64,000 bases of DNA, taken from Moniliella sp. 'wahieum' (taxonomy: Eukaryota > Basidiomycota > Moniliellomycetes > Moniliellales > Moniliellaceae). Below, one piece after another: positions 40,422-51,763 of this stretch. The stretch is from positions 496,001 to 560,000 of the forward strand of contig RSEE01000015.1 in NCBI GenBank assembly GCA_003971905.1, given 5' to 3'. Below the pieces are notes generated by a model. That model saw only the letters and a list, made by a program, of their open reading frames with translations. It had not been told where the DNA came from and made no database searches. The number at the start of each line of letters is the position of its first letter. Positions within the stretch are counted from its first letter, which is position 1. Position numbers and translations under genes: made by a program.

Positions 40422-40951
40422 CACATGCCTTGTGTTGCACCTGGGTTGCCTAGTGTCTTCTCACCGACTACGCAATACGCACCCCAGTAGGTTAAAGTCT
40501 CTTCGTCTCTCGATCGCACGTTTCAAATTTCACGTGTCACTGCCAAGCCCAATGCTAATGCTCATGCCAAGAGTTGCGGGCTCCTCCGGGGCGCAGCGCT
40601 TGGTGCTTGCGCAGCCACAACCCCTCGGTAGTCGGTAGTCCCTATACTTAGTCCTCCCACACGCGCCACTTCTCCCGCGATATTCGATGCGCTCGAGGTG
40701 CCAGGACGGGGGCGTGGTACGCGTGACTAGTGACGCCGTGCCGGTTGTGCCACCACGCCTGCGGTCCCTGCATTTCGTTTCGTCGTCTTTCGTGGCAGGA
40801 GGCGACGGCAGTGAGGAGCTAGTGAGACCTGAGGGAGTACTGAGTGCCTAGTGCCTGTCACATGTCACTAGTTGATGATCGATGACGATGACGATGACGA
40901 TCGATGAATGGGTAAACAGACGATTGATGACGTCGATGACGACACTCGTGT

Positions 40952-40971
40952 TGGCCTGAGGCCTGAGGCGC
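40952..40971. repeat. Heptad array, GGCC-TGA type
   Basis: GGCC at 40953 and 40960 and a degenerate GGCG at 40967 are 7 bp apart with TGA linkers. Confidence 0.85.
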
Positions 40972-41436
40972 TTTGGACCACACCCATCCGCTGGACGCTT
41001 ACCGTGGCCATGTGCATGTGACCGACGGCGCGTTCGAGCCCAGGCCTGGCCAAAGCCAAGTCGGAACTGAGAAGGAGCTTAAAGGAAGCTTGAAGCTTGT
41101 GGAGCCGGAGAAGGAGGCTCCGCCTGAGCGCCTGTGCGCTCAGCCTGAGCGACAGGGGGCAGCGGCACGGATCCCACACCCCCTGCGTCGGTTTGTGGGG
41201 TGGACCGGTGATGTCAGCACAGGGGCAGTGGCAGTGGGTGACCGCCCCCACCAGGCTCGGTTTTTTCCGCCGCCACCAGCCACTGCATGTCACCGGTCAG
41301 CCGGCCAGCTGATCATGGTCAGGTTACTTGACCCGGCCACTTGACCCGGGCAGTAGCCGCTAGCCACTGCAGCCTGGCTCCCAGTCCTCCCCACTGCCCC
41401 CCAGATTGAGCGCCGCTGCCACCACCTCCCTCCGCC

Positions 41437-43101
41437 ATGGCCACCCCTCCTGCCGCGACCAAGAGGACCAGGACGCAGCTGCCAAGGTGATCCAAGAGGC
41501 GTGGAAGCGGCACGCGTCGCAGCGTGCGGACCAGCTGTGGGGCGAGACGTTGTCGTCGCTTACGAGTAAGCAGGTGCAGCAGCAGTCGCGATCGCAGCAG
41601 CCGGGTGCACCGCAGCAGCGGTGGCAGCGCGAGCGTTTTATGTGCAGCAGCTTGCTGGTCGACCGCGTGGGTCAAGGTCAGGTCCAGGTCCAGATGAAGA
41701 TGGGGATGGTCGTGCGGATGGGATGCGGAGGAACAGATGCGCAGATGCGGCGGAGAAGCCTGATGGTCCTGTGGTTGGAGGGCCGTCGCTTGTGCCGCGG
41801 ACCAAGCACAACGAGTCTCTGCCCGCAACGCAGGAGAAGAGTTTGCACTTGATTGAGCGTTGGGCGGCGCGGGGCAAGCCCGAAAAGGGAGGCAAGGACG
41901 GTAAGATGATGGACCAGGGGTATTGGCTTGAGCTGGTTGATAAGCACCACCGCTACGGCTCCAACCTGAAGCATTACCATACCGAGTGGGCCAACAGCCA
42001 CCGAGCAAAACTTTTTCTATTGGCTTGATCATGGCGAGGGGAAAAAGTGGACTTGCCTTCGTGCTCTCGCGCTCAGCTCGACGCAGAGTGTGTCACCTAC
42101 TTGACTGCATCTCAGCGACGCAATTACATTGTCGATGTGGACGCTAAGGGCCGCCTCATCTTTCGGCGCAACGGCCAGGCGGTCGATACGTCTCCCTACC
42201 GCTGGACGGATTTGGGCGAGGGGCGGGGATCGGTCCGTTGAGTGAGAAGGAGGCTCGGGACGCGCGTGACGAGGCCCGTCGACGGAATTCGAGCGAGTCT
42301 GCTTCTTCTTCTTCTTCTCCTTCCTCGTCCGGGTCCGATTGGAGCAAGTACAGCTCCGATGGCAATTCCGACGAGGAAAGGAGGCGGCAGCGCATTACTC
42401 TACCTAATACGTCGACCGCCCGTGGCCCGCTCAAGCTTCTGACCAACTCAGGGTGGACGACAAGTTGATGCGCAAGACGATCAAGTCCAACACTTGGTTC
42501 GTATATTGCCTGATGGGTTTGTTGTTAGCAAATGAGGGTGGGCAACTGACCTTGTTTCTGTGTTAGGATTTACGTTTGCAACCAGAACTTGGAACTGTAC
42601 GTGGGCAAGAAGACACCAGGCAAGTTCCAGCACAGTTCGTTCCTCAATGGTGGCCGGGTTTTGTCGGCTGGGTTGATTCAGGTGCAGGATGGAGTGCTGC
42701 GCTCCTTATCTCCACTCAGCGGGCACTACCGCACAGGACCTGAGCATTTCAGGTCGTTTGTGTATGCCCTATCGCAAGCCGGGGTGGACATGTCCAAGTG
42801 CAAGTTCTCCAAGTCTCTTATCGCGTTGGGTGTGATGGGAAGTACACTGCCATGCGCAAGGATACCCAAGCTTTCCATTCCAACATCCACTCCAACGCGC
42901 AAGGACGCTGAAAATATCAAGGAGGGCATCAAGAACCTGTTTGTTGGAGGTAGCCGCTCTTCTAACCGGCCAGCTAGACGTGCTTCTCTTCCTCTCCCCA
43001 TTATATGCTTTGACTTTGGCTTTTTGTGGATCCCAGGCAATGTAGAGTGTGTGTTGTGCAGGCCATGCATGATCGGACCGCAAGAGATCCGTTCCGCTTG
43101 A
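41437..43101 (+). CDS. IQM-like IQ-motif calmodulin-binding protein
   Basis: Resembles the IQM family (known from plants and also found in fungi): an IQ motif followed by a conserved globular region. The ATG at 41437 is in CCGCCATGGCC context. The IQ motif is AAAKVIQEAWKRHASQRADQL near 41480-41540. After a low-complexity linker come MDQGYWLELVDKHHRYGSNL, FFYWLDHGEGKKVDLPSCSRAQLD, CVTYLTASQRRNYIVDVDAKG, a Ser-rich insert, and (past an intron at 42497-42566, 70 bp) WIYVCNQNLELYVGKKTPGKF, HSSFLNGGRVLSAGLIQVQDG, SGHYRTGPEHFRSFVYALSQ and GVDMSKCKFSKS. These match IQM proteins block by block. The reading frame changes about five times. The C-terminus is uncertain: a second intron may begin at about 42951 (GTAGCC), and 43101 is the last plausible stop. 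The cellular role is not known from sequence. Confidence 0.78.
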
Positions 43102-44409
43102 TAGACGCAACAAGGAGCGCAGCATATTTGTATGAAGGGGCAAATTGTGTCAACATGTCAATGGCCGATTCCTGTTACAGCGCACTAAATGAAATGAGAT
43201 CGGTGCAATCTCCCACAGCTGCTGGGGCCCCTTCTCGAGCTTGAGACACCCAAAGCCCCCTCCACGGCCTCATCGCGCCCCATCTTAATCTCATCCCCCT
43301 CTTCATCGCCGCTAGCAAAATGGCAAGCGTAGTAGCCAAGGGAAAGGGAAGGGGAAAGGGCAAGAGCCAATAGAGAGATACTTCGGCACTATGAGCGCAC
43401 GGTCCAGATTCCTGCAGATGACAGCTTCCATTCTAATTACAGAAGAAGGTACACAGTCATCTGTGCGGTCTTCATGGATCGCACAGAACAGATGTTTTGG
43501 ATGAGAAGATCGATGAAGAAGACAGCCATGACCACGAAGCCGTCACCCCTGTGCTACGGAGAAGTTTCTGCAGTATCAGCACAAAGACAATCGTAGGGTA
43601 GCCGTTATTTGAAGGGCGCGCCTAGCCCGCCGCCGTGGCCAAACGGATGCGGGAAAAGAGGGAAGAAGAGGCGGGTGGTGACTCGGGAGAAGCATGTTCT
43701 TAGCGCGCGACAAAAGACGACCGCGGGAAACGTTGTTGTCGAATAGTGAGAGACTAAAACGCAACAAGGGGACAACGCCTCTTCCCCCTGTGGTCCACGA
43801 ACAAAAAGGACAGGGAAAGAACTCCCAAGATGATCCAGAAGTCATTTGCGGTGCGCGCTTTGGTGTGGTTCAACAAGAAGCAGTTATAGCGATAGTCGAT
43901 ACAGGAGGAACTTGGCGACCGTCACCGGGTCACCGATTCCAGCAGCGCCGCGGCAAAGCGCGGCTTTAGGTGCACCCTGAGGCCTGATGCATGATTCGGA
44001 CATGTGCATGACAGCTTTTCCGATAAACCGATTATCTTATCTCACGAATCTATCCTGAAATTGAACCGCCCGAACGTTGGTCCCTCATGCACATGCAGCA
44101 TGCACCATGGACGATGTACTGCCACCTCTGGCTCTTCTGCTCTTTCCTGAGATCTCACGCCTGCTCGGTCCATCAATCTGTCCACCAACTGAGCGACTGA
44201 CATGTTCACATTCACAACACTGGGGTGCTCCCGAGGCGAGTCATGAAATGCAAGTACATACAAGACACGGACAGTGCATCCATCTCTGGTGGCAGGGCGA
44301 GCAAGGTGAAAGCAAAGCACATCATAGGGAGGTGGGGATGCATCGGCTGTACCTGTGCCTGTGCCTGTGCGTTCGAGACAAAAGGTATCACCTGACTGGC
44401 GCGACCAAT
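43102..44409. other. Convergent interval between IQM-like and MIR1
   Basis: 1.3 kb between convergent genes, presumably holding both 3' regions. I find no further gene. Confidence 0.5.
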
Positions 44410-45396
44410 TTACTTGAGGTCGACACCAGCCGTGGCGCCGAGGGCCTTCTTGATGTCGCCGTAGAGAGCGAACTGGCCAGCGGTAAGGGTACCAATCATG
44501 ACGAAACGGGCGCCCATACCAGTGAAGAGACCCTTGACACCGATCTGCTTGGCAATGTTGACCAGACGGCCGGTCGTCGTCTCGCCAGGGAGAGCCTTGG
44601 TCTTGTTGATCTTGGACAGCAGCGTGTCGGCAGGCTGGGAGATGAAGGCAGCGGCCAGACCGGCAATCACACCGGCGCTCAAGTTGAGCGAGGTGCTGAG
44701 ACCACCCGTGATCTCCTCCTTGCTCTTGCCCGAAATCGCAACCAGCTTCTCGTACGCAATCTCGAACACGGCGAACTTGGCCATAGTGTAAGGAACCTGC
44801 TTGAAGAGGATAGGGCCAAAGCCAGCGTAGAATCCACCGATGCCCTCGTTCTTGGCAATCTTGCTGAACGCACCAATCAGGCCGTTGGCAAAGCCAGGCT
44901 CAGACACAAGACGGATACGGGTAGCCTCCAGAGGGCAGAGGGCAATGTCGGCAAAGAACTCAGCCACGGCCGAAGCACCGAGGTAGACAGCAGCCTTGTT
45001 GGCAACGGCCGTCTCGTAGCCAAGCGCGTCAATGAAGGTCTTCTTCCAGAACTCGTACCCACCAAACTTGAAGGCACCCTGGATGAAGTAGCCAGTGGCG
45101 GTGGGGCCAAAGCCAGTGAGAAGGGCGCCGGCGCCCTCCTTGGAAATAATCTGGCGGAAGGCGGTGATCATGCCCTTGTTGTACACCTCGGGCTCAAGCT
45201 GGATACGGGTCTTGACCACATCGACGGGCGTCATGCCGCCGTGGGTGATGGCGCAGCCGACGGCACCGGCAAGGGCAAAGCGGAGGTAGAGCTCGACGCC
45301 CTGGGGGGACTTGGCACCCTCGGCAGGGGCGTGAATGGGGTAAGCCGACGCCGAGACGGGCGCGTTGAGGGACTGGAACATAGGAGAGAACGCCAT
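44410..45396 (-). CDS. MIR1: Mitochondrial phosphate carrier
   Basis: Inner-membrane carrier importing inorganic phosphate with a proton into the matrix for ATP synthesis. A single intact exon encodes 328 residues, the usual family length, with no frame disturbance. Three repeats are visible: [64 protein letters not shown] and [28 protein letters not shown]. Each carries the PX(D/E)XX(K/R)X(K/R) carrier signature ([24 protein letters not shown]). [13 protein letters not shown] and [18 protein letters not shown] mark it as Mir1/PiC rather than another carrier. The start at 45396 ([10 protein letters not shown]) is preceded by a 15-C tract in the leader. A much longer antisense open frame over this gene is a codon-bias shadow. 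Confidence 0.97.
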   Translation of the reverse strand: MAFSPMFQSLNAPVSASAYPIHAPAEGAKSPQGVELYLRFALAGAVGCAITHGGMTPVDVVKTRIQLEPEVYNKGMITAFRQIISKEGAGALLTGFGPTATGYFIQGAFKFGGYEFWKKTFIDALGYETAVANKAAVYLGASAVAEFFADIALCPLEATRIRLVSEPGFANGLIGAFSKIAKNEGIGGFYAGFGPILFKQVPYTMAKFAVFEIAYEKLVAISGKSKEEITGGLSTSLNLSAGVIAGLAAAFISQPADTLLSKINKTKALPGETTTGRLVNIAKQIGVKGLFTGMGARFVMIGTLTAGQFALYGDIKKALGATAGVDLK

Positions 45397-46156
45397 CTTG
45401 GCCGGCTTCAAGGACAGCGGGGGGGGGGGGGGGACAACGGCACGGGGTGGTGGGGGAAAGAGCAGGACAGCGTCGAGCGGGCGGCGGGCGAAGGAACACA
45501 GACAGAGAAGATTCGCTGGCTGCTGGGCGGCCCAGCTGGCACGCGTGGGCGACTGCCCGGGTGCGGCTGCCGCGCAGAGCGAGTGTGCCGGCAGCTGCAA
45601 TGCGGGGGGCACGTGGGCGCTGTCAGCAACGCGTATGTCATCAACTCGCGATCACCCGCCCGGCTGAGCGACGGGCAGCGCGGCGCCAGTGTGGCGGCAG
45701 TGCGCTTCCGGCGTGCTCCGAGCCGCCAGGGCAGCCAGTGGCCTTGGCCGCCGCCTGCCGCTGCACGCCGCCGCCCCCTGTCCTCTTCTCACGCTGCGCA
45801 CAAAGTTTGCCGCGGCAGTGCAGATAGATGGTCACCGGTCACCGGTCACGGGGCAGTCGATAGATAGAGCACGAGCCCAGCCGCTGTTTGGTAAGCCGCT
45901 CCTCGGCCAGTAACTAGTAAACCTAGTAAACGTTAAACGTTGCCAGCTGCACCACCCCGGCTTTACAAGGGAAGGGCAGCAGAGCATGCTTGCCCCAGCG
46001 AGAGCGGGTCGGTCGGCTATGTCAGGTATAGGTAGGTTTCGCTATGCTGGACGAGCTGCCACCAGTGTGCTCGTTGAATCGAGCAAGAAGCCATTTTCTT
46101 CTCTTGCCACAGGATCAAGTCCATACTCACAGTCCATCGTATCTACCATCCGACCT
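45397..46156. promoter_or_regulatory. MIR1 promoter region with homopolymer tract
   Basis: Both neighbours run leftward, so this holds the MIR1 promoter and leader and the SNF5 3' end. A 15-G run at 45419-45433 is a 15-C tract in the MIR1 leader, starting 23 bp upstream of the ATG. A CCGG-TCA heptad array lies at 45832-45849. Confidence 0.5.
45832..45849. repeat. Heptad array, CCGG-TCA type
   Basis: CCGG cores at 45835 and 45842 are joined and flanked by TCA. A related copy lies at 4630. Confidence 0.85.
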
Positions 46157-49100
46157 TTAGGCGGGGAAAGGCGCGCCGTCCCAGGCTGGCGGGGCCGGCT
46201 CAGCCTGCTGGGCCTGGTCCAAGCGCGCTTGGACTTTGGCCCGGTGCGAGCGGTTCTTGAGATGGACCTCAAAGTTGAACAGGGTTTCGTTCGGGCCCGT
46301 CTTGTACAGCAAGTCGGGACAATCCGAGCACCGGACCCGCCATTCGCCCTTGGCGCCCTTTTTGCCCCGCAACACGGGCTCAAACAGATCGTGAGGGTAC
46401 TTGCCACGGAGGGTGCCCATGTGTCGCGTTAGCCAGTCGGGCCACACGTGGTCACTTGGGTCGAGCGGTTCGGGGCGCGGCACAACCGCCGAACTGGAAG
46501 AAGGCGAAGCTGGGCTCCCGGGCCAAAGAGCCACGGGGGAAGTGGCTGTGGCTGGGGCCGTGGCTGGGGCCGTGGCTGTGGTTGTGGTTGTGGTTGTGGC
46601 AGGTGGCGAGGCAGCGGAGACGCTTGGCTCCCTGCCCTCGTCCTCCCTTCCCCCTCAACGTACTCTGTGTCGTCCAGTTTGTCATTCATCAACGAGCGTG
46701 GGAGCGACACGCCGCTCATCCCGTTCGCTCCGACGGGCACGGTGCACGTCCGGGTCGGTGGTGTACTCGACCGGACGGAGGCGACGGTAGCGAGACCAAA
46801 AGTTGCCGCAGGAGGAGCACAAGCTTCGTGGTCCGCCTGGACCTTTGCGCCTGCCCCCCACCACCGTTTCCGGCACACCACAGTTAGGGCAGTGCCATAC
46901 TCCGTTGATCATAGTGGGACGAGTGGCTAAGATTTCAGCGCCTGGGGTGGGCCCCTCGGTGCCAAACGGTTCGGCCCGAAGTAGATCCTACTAAATTCAG
47001 TTCCTCCCCTCCACCTGGACCAGGAAGTGCAGGACCGGCGGATAGGCCTTGTCTCCTGTTCGCCTTGTACCCCAGTCCACCAGGGTATGGAAGTTAATTC
47101 GCCAATCTTCAGAGCGAAGCGCACGTCGGTTGGCACTGGACACCGCCTCGTCCAGTTGGGGCGTAGACGCTGCGGCCGGGGTAGAGCCAGCATCCGAATC
47201 GTTGAGCTGTGCATTGGCCGCAGCTGCCGCTGCAGCTGCCGCACGACGAGGATGATGAGAGGTGCCAATCCCGCTGGTCCCAAGGCCCGAACTGGAAGAC
47301 ACGGTCCAAGAAGCAGCAAGCTCGGGGGCAACAGTTTGGGAGCCAAACAAAGCCGGTGTACGGATCGTCTTGCGTGGTTCCCGGTCGGGGAGAACCAGGA
47401 CACCACGGCGTCCGCGAGACTGGCGCTTTTTGCGGCGAGCGTCTCGTTCGCGTTCGCGCTCTTGGACTTCAATGTCAATCTCTGTGAGTTGCACCAGAAC
47501 AGGGGTATGGTTCTCCGTCTCGGCCTCGGAGCGGTAAATGGACTGTCCCTCTGCCAAGAGCGGAGGGAGGAATGCTTGATTCAGCTCAATATGATCAACC
47601 GGTGCACCATCAAACGTGTATCCAATCGCGGCGAGGCTCTTCATGTGCACCTCTGCTTGTTCTCGAATTTGCTCGGCGACAGCCGTGACAAACTCGCCTG
47701 CCAACCCCAAGTCGCCTGCTAAAGCTTGGGCAAATTCCTCGGGCGAAGGTTGGTCATTGGCCAAGTCCCACTCGAACTGCTAGCAGTTGCATCCCGCCTA
47801 CAATTACACCAGCTGGGTCCCGCACATGTTAGCAGCGATTCGGAAACGAAAAAAAAGTGAACGTACCTTGATTGGTATCCGAAGATCCGCATCTGCCCAT
47901 TGACGTTCAGTAGGCGCTTCGGTCCCATCCTTTGTGCAGTCGAATCATCAGGGGAAACTATTCGAGTCCCAATAGTCTCTGTGTCCTCCAGGCTGAGGAT
48001 GAGAGCAACAACTTGGTCCCGCACAGAAGCCCACCATGTCAAGTCGTTGTCGGCTTTGCGTTTGGCCCCCCTTGGTGCAGACAGATTGGGCACGACCGAG
48101 TTGATGGGCATATGCTGAGCCAGTTGCTGTTCCACCTGCTCCTTAATAGCTGGCAAGAAAATATTGGCAGGCAAGCCCAGGTCATCACACATCATTTGGC
48201 CAAACTGCTCCACCGTCACATCCGTCTCGGCCGCGTTCCAAGTGAACGTATCGTTCAGACGCACAAGCTCCGCCGCCACCTCGAGCCGGATGGCAACCAA
48301 GTCTTCAGGTAAAAGAGCCGACTTGGCCTTGGCCGCATCCGCTAGAGCTTGCCTCGACCCCATCAGAGGCTCGGAGGGCAGCACCAGGTCGCGTCTCACC
48401 CCTACCGTGGGTGCAGCACTGCTCCGCGGCCGGCGACGAGATGAGTGCGTCTCCTGCGTGGCGGTTGAAACGATGGACTCTGGGGGAAGAGCTAACCGAT
48501 TCCTTTCTCCTGGTGTATGAGCAGATTCGATAACACGGCGCTGGGCAGGGTAGATCAGCTGGAACGTTTCATACCCCTGTTGCGGACCCAAAGCAGGCTC
48601 GCCTGCACCTTTTTCCCACCACTGCAGCGTTGAGGGCTGCAAGGGCTCGGGGCCGGACGGATACGAGCGCATTTGCCTGCGTGACCAGATCAGCTCGGCG
48701 TAAGCTCGAATCGCGTTCTTCATCCTCCCGCGCGTCTTGTCCGTTTGAGCGGCATACGCCGTGTCCCGGCTCATGATCGTCACGAGCGCTTCCTCCTCGT
48801 CAGGGGAGAGCGAGAGGTTGGCCGTCTCGGACAGAGGCACAACACTCACGATCGTGTTTGCCGGAGAGACCGGGACACCCCCTGCGCTCTTTGGTGGGAG
48901 AGGCCCCCCCAAGACGGGGGGCAGATGGGGGTTGGCAGAGAGGCAGAGGCCGCAAGACTGCGCCGATGGGCTACCAGCGCTGCATGCGAAGAAATTGATG
49001 CATCCCCCGAAGCAGTCTGAGGCGAACTTACCGCACCGGGTGTCGCTGCACCTGGGCCCAAACTCGCAACGGATCCTCGGCGCAGCGCCTCGGCAGCAAT

Positions 49101-50054
49101 TTTGTGTTGCTGTTGCGGTGTCAGTTGCTGGGCCATGCGGAGTTGGTGAGTCGGGTCAACCGACAAGGGTTGCTGTGCCAGAGCTTGAAGTTGGCCTGGT
49201 TGGACCTGGCCTTGGGCTTGGATGTGACCAGGGGACTGTGCCTGAGCCTGAGCACGGGCCCGAGCCTGAGCCTGAGCCTGCGTCTGAGCTTGAGCTTGGG
49301 CCTGAGCTTGGGCCTGAGCTTGGGCCAGTGCCTGGGCTCGAGCTTGGGCTTGTTGGGCCTGTGCTTGGGCCTGGGCCTGAGCTTGAGCCTGGGCCTGAGC
49401 TTGAGCCTGAGCTTGAGCTTGCGCTTGCGCTTGCGCTGCTTGAGCAGCTTGCGCTTGCGCCTGAGCTTGAGCTTGAGCTAGGCGAAACTGCTGCTGCTGG
49501 AACTGTTGCTGCTGCTGCTGTTGCTGGATCTGAAGCTGCTGCTGCTGGAACTGGTGCTGTAACATCTGCGGGGTTACTTGGGAAGGAAGAGCTTGTTGTG
49601 CCTGTTGAGGTTGTGGCGTTTGTGCCTGTGGCACCTGCTGGGCCTGCTGGAGCATGAGCGCTGCAAAGGCCGGCACGCCGGCAGGGTACGAGTCGGTGGG
49701 CGGGAGGAAGGAAGAGGCGGAGATGCCGAGAGCAGCGGCCTCCTGCATGCTGATAACGACGTTGCCATCGGGAAGGCGGGGGGCGGAGGCTGCGCTGGCA
49801 GGAAGAGCGGCGGCAGTGACGACAAAGAGCCCCTGGGCCATGAGCAGCTGGAGCGGGCGGTGTTGGGCGCCGCTCTGGATGGACTGGCTGACAGCATGCA
49901 CAAGGTCGCGGCGGTGGTCGCCAATGGCAACGGCGGGGGTTGCATCGGGGGCAAGTGGAGTGGCGTAGCCCTGCGCCTGCATCGTCCCAGTCGTGGCTCG
50001 CGGGTGGATTGCAGCCAGCGGCGGCAGCAGCAAGACGCCCAGGTGGTGGTCCAA
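46157..50054 (-). CDS. SNF5: SWI/SNF chromatin-remodelling subunit Snf5
   Basis: Core subunit of the nuclear SWI/SNF (BAF-type) complex. The N-terminal [20 protein letters not shown] is followed by polyGln and a long Gln-Ala alternating tract (about 49220-49560). The first SNF5 repeat is [20 protein letters not shown] to [20 protein letters not shown]. The second is [20 protein letters not shown] to AEQIREQ, then [20 protein letters not shown] and KTIRTP, as in fungal Snf5. A GATA-type finger ([10 protein letters not shown] and [18 protein letters not shown]) lies near 46890-46780, then a Pro/Gln repeat (46540-46620) and a C-terminal [20 protein letters not shown] and [20 protein letters not shown] block. 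An intron at 47866-47798 (69 bp) separates the two repeats. Several frame changes fit single missing bases (for example a C before QFEWD). The start could be 50054 or the Met at 49982. Confidence 0.9.
49220..49560 (-). repeat. Gln-Ala and polyGln coding repeat of SNF5
   Basis: Imperfect CAAGCTCAGGCC-like units encode roughly 70 residues of alternating Gln-Ala, next to interrupted polyGln runs. The synonymous variation between units suggests an old tract rather than recent slippage. Confidence 0.9.
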
Positions 50055-50409
50055 GCCCAGGACGCGACGCGAAGCCGCCTCAAAGTTAATTGTTTCAACC
50101 TGCGCGCTGACGACGCGAGCGCTGGAGCGCTAGAGTGCTCCAGTGCTCCAGTGCCGAAGCAGCTGCCTGCAGCGCTAGGGTTTCCGTTCCGGCTGCATCC
50201 ACATTCGATACTCAGTACTCCGTGTGCGTCCACTCGATCGCCCGTCCGTCCGCTCGCTCCCCTGGCCACATTGGTGCTGGCTCCCATCAGACAGCCGCCC
50301 CCGTCCACCACAACCATCTACGTCCTGCCATCCCCTGAAGCACCCGCCCGCCACCACAATCCAGCAATCCACAAAGAGAAGGTCCATTGAGCAAGAAAAA
50401 GGGCACAAC
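50055..50409. promoter_or_regulatory. SNF5 upstream region
   Basis: 355 bp between VPS68 and SNF5, both running leftward, so it should contain the SNF5 promoter. It is pyrimidine-mixed with AGCGCT words near 50118; no TATA box is seen. Confidence 0.35.
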
Positions 50410-51015
50410 TTAGATATTGAGACTGTACTCATAGTCCGTCGTCACACTCTGCGTCGACCAGAGGATGATGGTAGCCAGCATAATGCCAAACGACTGTCCC
50501 ACGTTGGCCAGGCCATAGTACTCGTACCCAGCCCGTGCCGAGTGAATCAGGTACTTTACCACCAACACCGTTGCACTCCCCGACAAGCCGCCCGCCAACA
50601 AAGCAAACCCAACAAACAGCCATAGCCGCGCCCGCCATGCCACGCGGTCCCCCCCGCCGCCCAAGGAAGGTCCAGTGCCGTCGTCGTCGACCAGGTGGGA
50701 CTTGTCAATCAAGTTGATCACCGTCATGCCCAGCGTCGCCAACAGACCCGGGACCCAATCGGCAAACGAAACGTGCACGGGCGGCAGATCGGGACGTGGC
50801 GTGCCATCGTCTCCGCCTGGTGGGGGACGGGCATGGCGCATGGCGACGCCACTCAAGATGCAAGCATCAAAAAAGATCCACCACCCGATGGTGAAACTCG
50901 CACCGGCCATGTAAATCCAAAAGGAACGTTTGTGGTTACGCAGAAACGGGGGGAGAGGGGGCAAGTTGACCCGGCACACACGCCTCGGGTCCACATTGCC
51001 GCGCGACAAGGACAT
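50410..51015 (-). CDS. VPS68: Vps68/TMEM50 family membrane protein
   Basis: Small four-helix protein of the UPF0220/TMEM50 family. The yeast member Vps68 works with Vps55 in late-endosome to vacuole transport. The 201-residue frame is intact. Helices are FWIYMAGASFTIGWWIFFDA (family signature GWWIFFDA), FADWVPGLLATLGMTVINLI, RLWLFVGFALLAGGLSGSAT (signature RLWLFVGF) and SFGIMLATIILWSTQS. An Asp-rich linker between helices 2 and 3 (KSHLVDDDGTGPS) is longer than in animals. The start at 51015 (MSLSRGNVDPRRVCRVNLPP) gives a normal cytosolic N-terminus; the upstream in-frame extension shows no similarity. No intron is needed. Confidence 0.92.
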   Translation of the reverse strand: MSLSRGNVDPRRVCRVNLPPLPPFLRNHKRSFWIYMAGASFTIGWWIFFDACILSGVAMRHARPPPGGDDGTPRPDLPPVHVSFADWVPGLLATLGMTVINLIDKSHLVDDDGTGPSLGGGGDRVAWRARLWLFVGFALLAGGLSGSATVLVVKYLIHSARAGYEYYGLANVGQSFGIMLATIILWSTQSVTTDYEYSLNI

Positions 51016-51208
51016 GGCGACAAACTCTACCCAACATCCAGCAGAGGTCGGGGGGTGGGGAGTAAGTACATGTGCATGGGTAAACGAAAGTGAACCTACC
51101 AAGCTTGCTTGACACGACGCCCACAAGAAGTAGATGATAGGAAGGGGTACCACCTTAGGCAACGCCGAGCCCCCCGCGCTCCCCCAGCATCGAGCACCAA
51201 TCGGCACG

Positions 51209-51241
51209 ATGCATGGTGCATGATGCATGGTGCATGATGTA
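51209..51241. repeat. Heptad array, TGCA type, four copies
   Basis: TGCA at 51210, 51217, 51224 and 51231 are exactly 7 bp apart with TGG, TGA and TGG linkers. Confidence 0.95.
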
Positions 51242-51745
51242 TGACGCGTGACGAGAGTGGCGGAAACCATGAAGCGGAAATTGTCGTGTTTTCAAAGTTG
51301 CTTTTTCCCTGCCGTCGATCAGTCTCGCGTCTGCGCTACGCAGGTCTGAGATTCTGAGATCTCAGTCCGACTTGGCCTGGAAGCTGGCCGGGAGAAGAGC
51401 TAACCCGATTGTGGTCGGACGACCAGGGCCACCGCGTGCTGAAGCCAGCCCTAAGGCCTAAGGACCTAAAGGGCTGACGCGCTGACGGGTCTCTACGTGA
51501 CTGGCCTGAAATGCGCTGACAGCGCGACATTCCTATCCCACGATCAATGGAGGTAGGGCCTACATTTCCATTTTTACGTGGTCCCCGACCTACCTAAACC
51601 CAGTTTCCCGAGCGGTTCAATCGCCAATCCGTCTCGCTCACAGCGCGCAAAGGGAGAAGGGGAAGCTGATGGGTCCATTGTAGCACATGCCACGGAAGGG
51701 GACGTGTCTTTCCTTTTGTTGTAGGCGACCAATTGAGCGCGGCCA

Positions 51746-51763
51746 GTGACTAGTGACTAGTGG
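51746..51763. repeat. Heptad array, CTAG-TGA type
   Basis: CTAG at 51750 and 51757 are joined by TGA. Confidence 0.85.

Larger units (their letters stand above)
39134..41436. other. Gene-free interval with two minisatellites
   Basis: 2.3 kb. It starts T-rich (likely 3' region of the preceding gene) and carries two minisatellites plus ACGT and GGCC heptads. No gene is supported. Confidence 0.5.

Noticed and set aside
44077-45867. A 596-codon open frame on the plus strand opposite MIR1
   Set aside because: It mirrors the strongly biased codons of the intact carrier gene on the other strand; no domain and no independent start or promoter signal.
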